In this document: positions 15,617 to 24,359 of the stretch, one piece after another
Layout: the number at the start of each line of letters is the position of its first letter
Position numbering within the stretch: the stretch's first letter is position 1
Assembly: GCF_004000745.1 (NCBI RefSeq)
Contig: NZ_BILV01000060.1
Coordinates: forward strand, 1-36,730
Length of the DNA: 36,730 nt
Origin: Paenibacillus barengoltzii NBRC 101215
Lineage (GTDB): Bacteria; Bacillota; Bacilli; Paenibacillales; Paenibacillaceae
Direction: 5' to 3'
Made by a program: the position numbers and the translations under genes
The notes under the pieces: generated by a model
What the model was told of the DNA's origin: nothing
Databases searched by the model: none
What the model saw: only the letters and a program-made list of their open reading frames with translations

Positions 15617-16741
15617 ATGGGGCAACGTCCAGACTCTCCTATAGCTTGGGCGAAGAAGGCATGCGATTCGATGATGGACATATACCAGGATGCGGGAACT
15701 CTCCCTCCCGCTCATCGCTGGCATTATCATCAAGGCGTCTTTCTGTGCGGGATGGAACAGCTGTGGGAGGTCGTTCAGGAGGAGAAGTACATCCAGTACA
15801 TTCAACAATATGTAGATGACTTGGTGGATGAGCAGGGCAATTTGATGTTCGCCCGCGATGAGCTGGATGCCGTGCAGGCTGGTTTGCTGCTGTTTCCACT
15901 ATATGAACGAACCGGGAAGTCTAAATATCGAATCGCTGCTGAGAAACTGCGTTACTTGCTGCTGACGCTGAATCGCACGAGTGAGGGCGGTTATTGGCAT
16001 AAGGATAAGTATCCGTATCAGATGTGGTTGGATGGACTCTATATGGCCGGGGTCTTTTCGCTAAAATATGCAAATGCGTTCGGGGAATCAGGGCTTCGGG
16101 CTGAAGTATTGCACCAGGAGAAGCTGATGCGCAAACATATGCTCGACGCCAAAAGCGGCTTGCTCTATCATGCTTGGGACGAGAGTCGGCGGATGCCTTG
16201 GGCGAATCCGGAAACCGGCTGTTCCCCGGAATTTTGGAGCCGCTCGCTGGGCTGGTACGGCTTGGCGCTGGCTCAATTCCTCGATTTGCTGCCGGCAGAC
16301 GAGCCGGGGAGGGCGGAGCTTGCGAGGGCGTTCTCCAGTTTCGTGGATGCACTGATCCGTTATCAGGATCAAGAGAGCGGGCTCTGGTATCAGGTGGTTG
16401 ATAAAGGTGATCGCCCGGATAACTGGCTGGAAACGTCGGGCTCCTGCTTGTTCGTATACACCTTGGCTAAAGCGGTGCAGCAAGGACTGGCCGGTGAAGA
16501 TGCCGGGCGTGCCGCATTGCGGGGATACGAAGGGCTGACCCGAGTCGTGGAATGGGACGATAAAGGCCGTCTGGTGTTGCCGGATATCTGTATCGGTACA
16601 TCGGCAGGGGATTATGACCATTACGCGGCGCGCCCGAAAGTGAAAAACGATCTGCACGGGGTTGGCGCGTTTGTGATGGCCTGCACCCAAATGGAAATGC
16701 TCCTCAGCAGAAAGGAAGATCCTGCGGATGTGCATGTATAA
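15617..16741 (+). CDS. GH105 unsaturated rhamnogalacturonyl/glucuronyl hydrolase (YteR/YesR-like)
   Basis: A 374-residue alpha/alpha-barrel enzyme. Family members hydrate the 4,5 double bond left by pectate or rhamnogalacturonan lyases, releasing the unsaturated uronic acid. The segment QMWLDGLYMAG carries the expected catalytic Asp (about residue 139), and SRSLGWYG, ETSGSCLF and GTSAGDYDHY match conserved GH105 blocks. No signal peptide is present, so it acts on imported oligosaccharides. AAGGAG lies ten bases before the ATG. It overlaps the GH28 gene by 14 bases. No polysaccharide lyase is encoded in the window, so the unsaturated substrate must come from lyases elsewhere or from neighbouring organisms. 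Confidence 0.92.
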   Translation: MGQRPDSPIAWAKKACDSMMDIYQDAGTLPPAHRWHYHQGVFLCGMEQLWEVVQEEKYIQYIQQYVDDLVDEQGNLMFARDELDAVQAGLLLFPLYERTGKSKYRIAAEKLRYLLLTLNRTSEGGYWHKDKYPYQMWLDGLYMAGVFSLKYANAFGESGLRAEVLHQEKLMRKHMLDAKSGLLYHAWDESRRMPWANPETGCSPEFWSRSLGWYGLALAQFLDLLPADEPGRAELARAFSSFVDALIRYQDQESGLWYQVVDKGDRPDNWLETSGSCLFVYTLAKAVQQGLAGEDAGRAALRGYEGLTRVVEWDDKGRLVLPDICIGTSAGDYDHYAARPKVKNDLHGVGAFVMACTQMEMLLSRKEDPADVHV

Positions 16742-18056
16742 TATCGTTGATTATGGGGCTGTGAAGGACAGTGGAGTTCCCGCAACCGCAGCCATTGCGG
16801 CCGCGATTACGGCGGCAAGTGAAGCCGGCGGAGGTACGGTGCTCGTGCCAGCAGGAACATTTGTGACCGGAGCGATTTTCTTGAAGAGCCATATCGAGCT
16901 TAGGTTAAGCCCTGGGGCGGTGTTGTCCTTCAGCACTAACCCGGATGATTATCCGGTCGTACAGTCCAGATGGGAAGGGGTGCAACGGGAGGTCCATGCC
17001 TCCTGCATCTACGGGGAAGATCTCGAGAATGTGTCTGTCACGGGGAACGGATGCATCAACGGGAACGGCCAGCCCTGGTGGGAGAAGCACCGGAACCGTC
17101 CGGAGGAGCTGCACTATCCGCGTCCGAAGTTAATCAGCTTCGACCACTGCAGGCGGGTAACGATTAAAGACGTCACATTGGTCGACTCCCCTAGCTGGAC
17201 GGTCAACCCGATTTGCTGCCAAAACGTGACGATTGACAACGTATCAATTCTGAATCCGGCGGACTCTCCGAATACGGACGGAATTAACCCGGAATCGTGC
17301 TCGAACGTGCGAATCAGCAACTGCCATATCGATGTCGGGGACGATTGCATTGCGATTAAGGCAGGTACGGAGGAGACGGCGGAGCGGGTTCCTTGTGAGA
17401 ACATTACCATCACCAACTGCACGATGATTCACGGTCACGGCGGGGTGGTAATCGGGAGCGAAATGAGCGGAAGTATCCGGAACGTGACGATCTCGAATTG
17501 CGTCTTCCAGCACACGGACCGCGGCATTCGGCTCAAGTCCCGTCGCGGCCGAGGAGGTATCGTTGAGGATATCCGCGTCAGCAACCTCGTGATGAATAAC
17601 GTGATCTGTCCTTTTATTATGAATCTATATTATTTTTGCGGTCCATGCGGTAAGGAGAAATATGTGTGGGACAAAAATCCGTATCCCATCACGGAGGCAA
17701 CCCCGCAGTTCCGCCGGATTCATTTCTCCGACATTACCGCGCGCGAAGTACATGCCGCTGCCGGCTTCTTGTATGGATTGGCGGAGCAGTACATTTCCGA
17801 AATCACCTTCGACCGTATCGAGATTTCCATGGCGAAGGACGCGATTCCCGGCCGTCCTGCCATGATGGATGGAATCGAGGAGATGGTGCGGCGCGGGTTC
17901 TACCTGGGAAATGTGCGGGACGTACGATTTAACCAAGTGTCGGTTGAAAACCACGAGGGTCCGGCTTTTTATATTGAACACGGGGAGGATGTAGAACTTA
18001 CGGGGTGCCGCTCACTCCGAACTGCTAAGCCGGAGTCTTTAGTGGAGCGGCATTAA
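16728..18056 (+). CDS. GH28 polygalacturonase family hydrolase
   Basis: A 442-residue right-handed beta-helix enzyme that hydrolyses alpha-1,4-galacturonide (or related pectin) bonds. All four family motifs are present: NTDG (182-185), GDD (204-206, catalytic Asp pair), HGHGG (235-239) and RLK (268-270). A pectate-lyase-3-type N-terminal segment (YNIVDYGAVKDSG) starts the helix. No signal peptide is visible, unlike secreted endopolygalacturonases, so an exo-acting role on imported oligogalacturonides is likely. ATG 16728 is favoured because AAGGAA lies ten bases upstream; ATG 16734 is an alternative. The start lies within the end of the GH105 gene. Confidence 0.93.
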   Translation: MCMYNIVDYGAVKDSGVPATAAIAAAITAASEAGGGTVLVPAGTFVTGAIFLKSHIELRLSPGAVLSFSTNPDDYPVVQSRWEGVQREVHASCIYGEDLENVSVTGNGCINGNGQPWWEKHRNRPEELHYPRPKLISFDHCRRVTIKDVTLVDSPSWTVNPICCQNVTIDNVSILNPADSPNTDGINPESCSNVRISNCHIDVGDDCIAIKAGTEETAERVPCENITITNCTMIHGHGGVVIGSEMSGSIRNVTISNCVFQHTDRGIRLKSRRGRGGIVEDIRVSNLVMNNVICPFIMNLYYFCGPCGKEKYVWDKNPYPITEATPQFRRIHFSDITAREVHAAAGFLYGLAEQYISEITFDRIEISMAKDAIPGRPAMMDGIEEMVRRGFYLGNVRDVRFNQVSVENHEGPAFYIEHGEDVELTGCRSLRTAKPESLVERH

Positions 18057-18119
18057 GAGGGGTGCAATTTTCGGGTTGAGGACGCAAATATCGGATTTTC
18101 CGCCCAGGCAGCAGCAGGG

Positions 18120-18128
18120 TGCTATAAT
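18120..18128 (+). promoter_or_regulatory. Possible internal promoter for the GH5 gene (extended -10)
   Basis: TGCTATAAT is a perfect extended -10 element 41 bases before the GH5 start, in the 112-base gap after the GH28 gene. No good -35 is present, which such elements can tolerate. It may give the last gene extra or separate expression. Confidence 0.45.
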
Positions 18129-18168
18129 GATGGCGTATAAACCGATCAACAGGGGGAGGACTCGAACG

Positions 18169-19785
18169 ATGCACGAACATACGGACCGCTCGCGGGTGAA
18201 AGGCTTTCTCCGCGCAGAAGGAACAAAAATCGTCAACGGCGATGGAGAGGAGATCCTGCTGACGGGCTGGGGACTGGGGAATTGGCTCTTATGCGAAGGC
18301 TATATGTGGCTATCCCATCACTCCCGGTTCGATCGCCCGCGGCGGATTGAGGCCGTCATTCAGGAATTGGCCGGAGCGGATTATGCGGAAGAATTTTGGA
18401 AGCGTTTCCGAGAGAACTATGTGACCCGCGAAGATATCCGGCGCATGGCGGAGCAGGGGTATAACTCAGTCCGCATTCCTTTTAATTGGAGATTGCTGAT
18501 GGAGGACGAGCCGGGCATCCGCTGGAAAGAGGACGGGTTTGCATTGATCGACCGCTGTTTGGATTGGTGCGAGGAGTTTGGTCTCTACGCCTTTCTGGAT
18601 ATGCATGGAGCGCCTGGCGGACAGACCGGAGCCAACATCGACGACTCGATCGACGATTTCCCTCGCTTGTTCACCGATGAGGAAAGCTGGAACAAAGCAA
18701 TCGAGCTGTGGAAGGAGTTGGCGCGGCGGTATCGCGACCGCTGGATCGTCGGCGGGTACGACCTGTTAAATGAGCCGGTTCGTCCCGGTTTGATGGAAGG
18801 CAAACACGAGGATTACCTCGTTCGGCGGCTGGCGGCATTTTATGATGAAGTAATTGCAGCGATTCGGGAAATGGACGACCGACATCTGCTGTCGGTGGAA
18901 GGGCATCACTGGGCGACGAATACGGCAATATTTTATAAACGTTATGATCCCAATATGGTGATCCATTTCCATCGATACGCTTGCAAACCCGGCAAAGAAG
19001 CGTACGAGGAGTTCCTTAAGCTGTCCGAGACGCTGGATCAACCGCTATGGCTTGGCGAGACCGGGGAGAACGAGCTGGAGTGGTTTGCGGCGATGTATCC
19101 GTTAGCCTTGTCGCTGGGGATCGGCTACAACTTATGGCCGTGGAAGAAGATGGAGCGCGCCAACTCGCCGTATTCGGTGAACAAACCTGATGGCTGGGAC
19201 GAGCTGCTGGCTTATGTCGAGGGCGGAGCACGACCAAGTTATGAGCGCGCACGGCAGATTCTTGATGCTTATTTAGATAACATCAAGGTAGAGAACTGCA
19301 CTCCTCATCCAGAGGTAACCGCGGCGGTCTTCCGCAAGCCGGGCTCTCGGGTTCGCGGTACAGATTTTGATGAGCTGCCGGGCAGAGGCATCTCGTTCAG
19401 CGGACGCCGCACGGAAGGGAACATTTATAAATACCGGGCCCAAACGGGCATGAAAATCGTGCCGATCTCAGATGAGCCGCAACCGAAGAAGTTCGGGTTT
19501 GATTGCGGCTGGCAAAATCTCGCGCTCGAGCTTGCGGACGGCGAGTTTGCCGCCTATTCGTTCTGCGGACTCGAGGCAGGCAACACGGCGATGCTGGAGT
19601 TGATTTGCCGGGAAGAAACGGTGATCACATTGAAGCAAGATGGGGTTGAGCGCGCGCGTCTGACGATTTCTCCAAGCCAAGATGTCAGCCGCTACAGCGC
19701 CGTACTTGTTGAGGCCGCGAAGACCACGCTAACCGTTAGTGTGGAGACGGGCCGAGTCGAGTTGCATGCCATTACAGTGGAATAA
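18169..19785 (+). CDS. GH5-type (cellulase superfamily) glycoside hydrolase with C-terminal beta-domain
   Basis: A 538-residue protein. The TIM-barrel signatures are clear: GWGLGNWL at the start, SVRIPFNW, the acid/base in YDLLNEP (Glu about 202) and the nucleophile in LWLGETGENE (Glu about 297). The first part resembles exo-1,3-glucanase-type GH5 enzymes. The last 130 residues form a separate beta-sandwich-like domain (FGFDCGWQNLALEL), possibly carbohydrate-binding. No signal peptide is seen. The start at 18169 follows GGGGGAGGA; in-frame codons back to 18076 are likely untranslated. It closes the pectin operon, which suggests the target is a mixed or branched oligosaccharide rather than plain polygalacturonate. 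GH5 subfamily and substrate are unknown. Confidence 0.85.
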   Translation: MHEHTDRSRVKGFLRAEGTKIVNGDGEEILLTGWGLGNWLLCEGYMWLSHHSRFDRPRRIEAVIQELAGADYAEEFWKRFRENYVTREDIRRMAEQGYNSVRIPFNWRLLMEDEPGIRWKEDGFALIDRCLDWCEEFGLYAFLDMHGAPGGQTGANIDDSIDDFPRLFTDEESWNKAIELWKELARRYRDRWIVGGYDLLNEPVRPGLMEGKHEDYLVRRLAAFYDEVIAAIREMDDRHLLSVEGHHWATNTAIFYKRYDPNMVIHFHRYACKPGKEAYEEFLKLSETLDQPLWLGETGENELEWFAAMYPLALSLGIGYNLWPWKKMERANSPYSVNKPDGWDELLAYVEGGARPSYERARQILDAYLDNIKVENCTPHPEVTAAVFRKPGSRVRGTDFDELPGRGISFSGRRTEGNIYKYRAQTGMKIVPISDEPQPKKFGFDCGWQNLALELADGEFAAYSFCGLEAGNTAMLELICREETVITLKQDGVERARLTISPSQDVSRYSAVLVEAAKTTLTVSVETGRVELHAITVE

Positions 19786-19799
19786 ATTGAAAAAAAGGC

Positions 19800-19869
19800 T
19801 TGACTCTTTTCGCGGCGCATGATATTTTATATCTTGTCGCCGCGAAAAATGGTTTAACGGCTTTCGCGG
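19800..19869 (+). promoter_or_regulatory. Promoter of tRNA-Leu copy 2 with long inverted repeat
   Basis: TTGACT (19800-19805) and TATTTT (19823-19828) are 17 bases apart. A perfect 11-base inverted repeat, TTTTCGCGGCG (19807-19817) and CGCCGCGAAAA (19838-19848), encloses the -10 box. The right arm can also pair in RNA with TTTCGCGG (19862-19869). ATCTTGTCGC recurs from the copy 1 leader. Confidence 0.6.
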
Positions 19870-19883
19870 AGAGATCACATTAA

Positions 19884-19968
<85 letters not shown>

Positions 19969-19984
19969 TCGTTTAAACTGCTAG

Positions 19985-20024
19985 AAGCTCTTGAATTCTC
20001 CTGTAGAATTTAAGAGCTTTTTTT
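19985..20024 (+). terminator. Terminator of tRNA-Leu copy 2
   Basis: A 15-base-pair stem (19985-19999 with 20005-20019, one G-U pair) and a 5-base loop, followed by a run of T. The AGCTCTTGA arm is shared with the copy 1 terminator. Confidence 0.9.
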
Positions 20025-20116
20025 GCATACTAGGCATAGTGAACAGCGGAGTGAAAGGGATAATCGCGTAAAGCTGCGGGCAAGAGAGTAATCCATACAA
20101 GCGAGGTGAGGCCGCA

Positions 20117-20872
20117 TTGTTTCGAGTGGCGATTTGTGATGATGAGAAGCAACAGCGTGAGCAGATCAAGCAGATGCTGCTGGCGTTATCTTTTAAATCC
20201 AATATCGAATTTGACATCGAACAGTTTCCTTCGGGAGAGGCGCTGGTAGCCCATTATGAACAAGGGCAGACGCCGTTTCATATTCTCATTTTGGATGTGG
20301 AGATGGGCGGGATCAACGGCATTGCTGCGGCCCGCAAAATCCGGGAGCTTCAGCATCTGGATGAGCAGATTATCTTTTTGACGAGTTATCCTGAATATAT
20401 GGTGGAGAGTTTTGACGTGTTTATTTTTCAATATCTGATTAAGCCCGTTGAGCCCTTCGTGCTGGAGGAGAAGGTGCTCAAGCTTTGTCATTACTTCCAA
20501 GCGCAAGAGAAGAAATTTTTGATCGTCCAGTCCGGCTATGAAGAAGTGGTGCTGAAGCATGAGGAGATTATCGCGATTGAATCCGCCAAGAGCCTAACGA
20601 TGAAAAATAAACTCAAGTTCATCACCGTTTCCAAGGTGGTTGAAAGTAAGGGGCTGATCTCGAAGTATGCGGAAGCGCTAAAGGACAGCCATTTCTTACA
20701 AATCCATCGTTCGATTATCATCAACCTCAACCACGTGGTTAAATTTGCGGGCAATTTCGTACAGATGTCGAACGGGCTGGAGCTGCCAATCGGACGCTCG
20801 AAAGTGAAAGAAGTAAAGGATTTCTATACCAAATATAAGGTGATGAAGGATATTACCCATGATTCCATTTAA
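20117..20872 (+). CDS. AgrA/LytR-type response regulator (LytTR DNA-binding domain)
   Basis: A 251-residue regulator. The receiver domain has the acidic pair CDDE (8-10), the phospho-acceptor Asp 60 (HILILDVEMGGING), a Thr/Ser switch (FLTSYP) and Lys in LIKPVEP. Residues about 140-245 are a LytTR domain (FLQIHRSIIINLNHV and LPIGRSKVKEVK). The start is TTG 20117, supported by GAGGTGAGG eight bases upstream. It overlaps the histidine kinase gene by 14 bases, so the two are coupled. No AgrB protease or AgrD peptide gene is seen near. Targets are unknown; the serine hydrolase gene downstream is a candidate. Confidence 0.92.
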   Translation: MFRVAICDDEKQQREQIKQMLLALSFKSNIEFDIEQFPSGEALVAHYEQGQTPFHILILDVEMGGINGIAAARKIRELQHLDEQIIFLTSYPEYMVESFDVFIFQYLIKPVEPFVLEEKVLKLCHYFQAQEKKFLIVQSGYEEVVLKHEEIIAIESAKSLTMKNKLKFITVSKVVESKGLISKYAEALKDSHFLQIHRSIIINLNHVVKFAGNFVQMSNGLELPIGRSKVKEVKDFYTKYKVMKDITHDSI

Positions 20873-22136
20873 TCTTCCGATTCTGATCAGCAGCGTGTTT
20901 GTGCTGGGGTTTCAGATTATTTTCTTCTTTGATTCAGTGTTTGGAAGAGCAACCCGTAAACCGCAGCGATTCGCGCATTTTGTTCTATTCGCGTTGTTGG
21001 CATCGGTTTATTTGACGCTTGATTTGGAGTGGTTTGCCTCCGGCGTGGCGCTGCTATTGATCTATAGTCTGGCGGATACGTACCAGGTAGAGTTAAAAAA
21101 TAAACTTATGTTTACCGTGTTGTACGGCGTGTTGATGTCGATTGTGAATTCGCTGTCCATTTTTATTTTCTATACGCTCGATGCGGATGAATTTCGGGAC
21201 TTTGAACCTACCAATTTTACGGCGTCCGCGAAAACCTTGTTGCTGTCCTGCATTTTGATGTTTGTCGTCATTCAGTTGATCCGGATGGTGGCCAAACGGC
21301 GGACGTATCCGTTAAAGCCCGGCTATTACCTGCTCTTTCTGTTCGTACCGGTGTTCAGCATTTATCAGGTCAATTTGCTGGCGGCGACCAGTGAGAAGAA
21401 TCTGCATTTCTTCATTTGGGTCATTGGGTTGTTGCTCCTGAATGTTTTGGTGATCTATATGTTTGACACGATGATGGACAAATTCCAAATCCAGCAGGAG
21501 AACTTCCAATTGCAGCGGCAGATGGACTATCAGGACGCCAACTATGAAAAAACGGTACATAGCTTCAAGTCGATTAAACGCATCATCCACGATACGAACC
21601 AGCATTTTCTATATATCGAAGAGTGCATGAAGCGCGGGGATACGGCTGCAGCGTTAGAGCATATTCGGGTTACGCTAAATAAGGTCGAAGACGCGTATCA
21701 TCGGGTAAATACCGGCCATCTCGTAATCGATGCGCTGGTGACCAATGCGCTTAACATCGGTGAAGCGAACGGCATTCGGATCGATACACAGCTGCAGCTC
21801 CATTCGCAGGAGCTGAACATCGACCGCTATGACCTCTGCGTTGTTCTTGGCAATATGCTGGATAACGCCCTGGAAGCTTCCAAGAAAGTCAGGGTGGCGG
21901 AAGATCGCTATATTCTGATTCGCATCCGCTCGGACGAGCATGCCCTCACGATTCAAATCCTGAACCATACGGAGCAGAACGTGACCCGTCTGCAGAGCCA
22001 GAAGCCGAACCGGGAGTTTCACGGCATCGGTCTCACCAACATCTCCCGCATTTGTGACAAGTACGGCGGGAACATGACGATCGAAACCGGCAATAAGACG
22101 TTTAATAACATGGTGATTTTGCCGTTCAGGGATTAA
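20859..22136 (+). CDS. AgrC-type sensor histidine kinase (GHKL)
   Basis: A 425-residue kinase. Residues 1-210 contain about six membrane helices, the usual peptide-sensing part of AgrC/ComD-type kinases. A coiled segment follows, then the phospho-acceptor His about 244 in RIIHDTNQHF and a GHKL ATPase domain with N box (NMLDNALEAS) and G box (FHGIGLTNI). It lies at the inner membrane and should phosphorylate the LytTR regulator encoded just before it. With no agrBD beside it the signal is unknown; it may sense a peptide made elsewhere or a membrane stress. Confidence 0.9.
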   Translation: MIPFNLPILISSVFVLGFQIIFFFDSVFGRATRKPQRFAHFVLFALLASVYLTLDLEWFASGVALLLIYSLADTYQVELKNKLMFTVLYGVLMSIVNSLSIFIFYTLDADEFRDFEPTNFTASAKTLLLSCILMFVVIQLIRMVAKRRTYPLKPGYYLLFLFVPVFSIYQVNLLAATSEKNLHFFIWVIGLLLLNVLVIYMFDTMMDKFQIQQENFQLQRQMDYQDANYEKTVHSFKSIKRIIHDTNQHFLYIEECMKRGDTAAALEHIRVTLNKVEDAYHRVNTGHLVIDALVTNALNIGEANGIRIDTQLQLHSQELNIDRYDLCVVLGNMLDNALEASKKVRVAEDRYILIRIRSDEHALTIQILNHTEQNVTRLQSQKPNREFHGIGLTNISRICDKYGGNMTIETGNKTFNNMVILPFRD

Positions 22137-22176
22137 ATTTTGCGTTTCGGAACCAAATACGTCTCTTCCCATCTGC

Positions 22177-22223
22177 CTTCCTGTACGATAAGACCTGTAA
22201 AACACAGATCAAGGTACAGGGAG
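22177..22223 (+). promoter_or_regulatory. Leader hairpin covering the ribosome site of the serine hydrolase gene
   Basis: CTTCCTGTAC (22177-22186) pairs fully with GTACAGGGAG (22214-22223), one G-U pair, with a 27-base loop. The right arm contains most of the AGGGAGG ribosome site, ten bases before the ATG. This could limit translation, or the dyad could be a protein-binding site on DNA. Confidence 0.5.
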
Positions 22224-22233
22224 GAATCATCAC

Positions 22234-24291
22234 ATGAAGAAATGGATCTTTGGCTTCCTGGCGTTCTTGCTGGTATTGATCGTGCCGGTAGGTCAAGGAA
22301 GCGTTCAAGCGGAAGCAAGCACCATCAAGGACAAAGCGCAGGCGCTGGCTCAAACCGTGATCGCTGATTACGATGTGACCAGCCTGCAATATGCGATTAT
22401 GGACCACGGAAAAATCACGTTGTCGGATGGAGCGGGATTAGCGGATAAAGCGAAGGGAGCGCCAGTGACTCCTACTACGATGTATGGAATTGGCTCAGTT
22501 AGCAAAATGATTGTCGCTGCGGCGACGATGCAGTTGGTTGACGCCAATCTCGTTGACTTGGATGAACCGCTCACGACGTATATCAAAGACTTTAAAATGG
22601 CGGATGAACGTTATCGCCAAATTACGCCGCGCATGCTGCTAAACCACTCGTCCGGATTGTATGGGACCCACTATGAGAACAGCATGTTGTTTGATGACGA
22701 CGATACGCAAAGCCATGACGAGTTGCTGCGCAAGCTGCGCTCCGAGCATTTGAAGTCCGATCCAGGCGCTTACTCGGTTTATTGTAATGACGGTTTTACG
22801 TTACTGGAGATTTTGGTGGAGCGGGTCAGTGGAATGAGCTATTCCGACTACCTGAATCAACATTTCAACCAACCGTTGGGACTGGTAAATACGAAAACGC
22901 CGCTGGACACCTTTGACCGCGCGAAGCTGGCGAAAGCTTATTTTCCGGGAGTGGAAGAGGTTTTGCCAGCTGAGAATGCCAATATCCTGGGTGCGGGCGG
23001 CCTGTACTCCACCGCTGAAGAGTTAGTGAAATATGCAGAGGTGCTGATGGGTGACCGCCCCGAACTGTTGTCCAAGGCTGCAGCGAAATCGATGCAAGCC
23101 CACGAATATCGCAACGGCATCTGGGTAGAAGAAGTATCCAATGTGTTTAACTACGGATTGGGTTGGGACGCAGTGGATTTGGCTCCCTTTGGTGATTACG
23201 GCATCACCGCTTTATCGAAAGGCGGCGATACGATCGTGTATCACGCTGGACTGATCGTTTTGCCGGAACAGCACATCTCGATTTCCGTCCTTTCTTCGGG
23301 AGGAAGCTCGTTCTATAACAGTGCATTTGCCGCTAGAGTCTTACTGGAGTATTTGAATGAGAAAGGCTGGATTGACGAGATTCAACCTGACCCAACCTTC
23401 GAGGCTCCAGTAAAAGTTGAAATGCCAAAAGAGCTGCAAGCATATTCGGGGCTATACGGCATGGTCGGCGAAACGATGAAGGTGGAGATCAAGCAAGGGG
23501 AATTCGAATTACCTGCGCAAATGAGCGGGCTGATTCCGGAACAAACGTATGTATATACAGGAAATGGCCGATTTACGAGCAGCGATGGCGCCACGAATGT
23601 CAGCTTTGTGAAGGAAACCAACGGCAAAATCTATTTGAAGCTGGACACTGATTTGAACTTCCCGGGGCTTAGCCAAATGCATATGGTATCCTACGAATAT
23701 CAGAAATTGGAAGCCCAACCGCTGAGCCAAACGGTGAAGGAACTATGGAAAGCCAGAGACGGCCAAACGTACTATGCGCTGGACGAAAAAATCAATTCGA
23801 TGTTCTACTTGTCCACGGCCATTATCAACAAAACGTTAGCGCTTGATCTGGATTACGGATATGCCAACGGTGCGAAGATCGTAGATGCGAATCAAGCGGT
23901 TAACGTGATGGAAATTCCAAATATGAACGGCCGGGATGCGTTTGATTTCAAATTTTCGAAGTCCAGCGGCGCAGAGATTTTGGATGTAAATGGTCAAACT
24001 TACATTCGCGAGGACGGGATTCCGAACCTTTACGGCGGTAAGGAATCGAAGATCACCATTCAACCAAGCGGCCAAGCAAGATGGTTTCACATTCAGCCGT
24101 CCTTGGCCGGGCGGACGATGACCGTGAACATGGAAGGTAGCGGCGGCTTCATCGTATATGACGAACAAGGGCTGATGGTCCACTCGTCGATCATTCGTAA
24201 GCAAAATTCCATTCCACTGCCGGCCGGCGGGAAGATCGTCTTTGGCGGGCAGGCAGGTGATGTATTCCGCATTCATTTAAGTAATAAGTAA
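22234..24291 (+). CDS. Secreted beta-lactamase-family serine hydrolase with C-terminal beta-domains
   Basis: A 685-residue protein with a signal peptide (residues 1-27, AxA-like SVQAEA) and no lipobox. Residues 35-375 are a class C beta-lactamase / D-peptidase (S12) domain with SVSK (Ser 88, Lys 91), YCN (183-185) and HAG (337-339). The remaining 300 residues look like extra beta-rich domains. Members of this family include esterases, D-aminopeptidases and penicillin-binding-like proteins; true beta-lactamase activity is not implied. It follows the AgrA/AgrC pair by 97 bases in the same direction, with a possible RNA switch in the leader, so it may belong to the same unit. A terminator follows. 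Confidence 0.85.
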   Translation: MKKWIFGFLAFLLVLIVPVGQGSVQAEASTIKDKAQALAQTVIADYDVTSLQYAIMDHGKITLSDGAGLADKAKGAPVTPTTMYGIGSVSKMIVAAATMQLVDANLVDLDEPLTTYIKDFKMADERYRQITPRMLLNHSSGLYGTHYENSMLFDDDDTQSHDELLRKLRSEHLKSDPGAYSVYCNDGFTLLEILVERVSGMSYSDYLNQHFNQPLGLVNTKTPLDTFDRAKLAKAYFPGVEEVLPAENANILGAGGLYSTAEELVKYAEVLMGDRPELLSKAAAKSMQAHEYRNGIWVEEVSNVFNYGLGWDAVDLAPFGDYGITALSKGGDTIVYHAGLIVLPEQHISISVLSSGGSSFYNSAFAARVLLEYLNEKGWIDEIQPDPTFEAPVKVEMPKELQAYSGLYGMVGETMKVEIKQGEFELPAQMSGLIPEQTYVYTGNGRFTSSDGATNVSFVKETNGKIYLKLDTDLNFPGLSQMHMVSYEYQKLEAQPLSQTVKELWKARDGQTYYALDEKINSMFYLSTAIINKTLALDLDYGYANGAKIVDANQAVNVMEIPNMNGRDAFDFKFSKSSGAEILDVNGQTYIREDGIPNLYGGKESKITIQPSGQARWFHIQPSLAGRTMTVNMEGSGGFIVYDEQGLMVHSSIIRKQNSIPLPAGGKIVFGGQAGDVFRIHLSNK

Positions 24292-24309
24292 ATAATCCGA
24301 TATGAATCC

Positions 24310-24354
24310 AAAAGCCGCTAGCCAAGCATATGATGCCGGGCAGCGGCTTTTTTC
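24310..24354 (+). terminator. Terminator after the serine hydrolase gene
   Basis: Stem AAAAGCCGCT (24310-24319) with AGCGGCTTTT (24342-24351), then further T. The A-run on the left arm makes it usable for the convergent lipase transcript too. Confidence 0.85.
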
Positions 24355-24359
24355 TATAC

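Noticed and set aside
15580-15645. Possible 21-codon leader peptide before the GH105 gene
   Set aside because: The ATG just after the permease stop has no clear ribosome site and no regulatory feature in its codons; it is probably chance.
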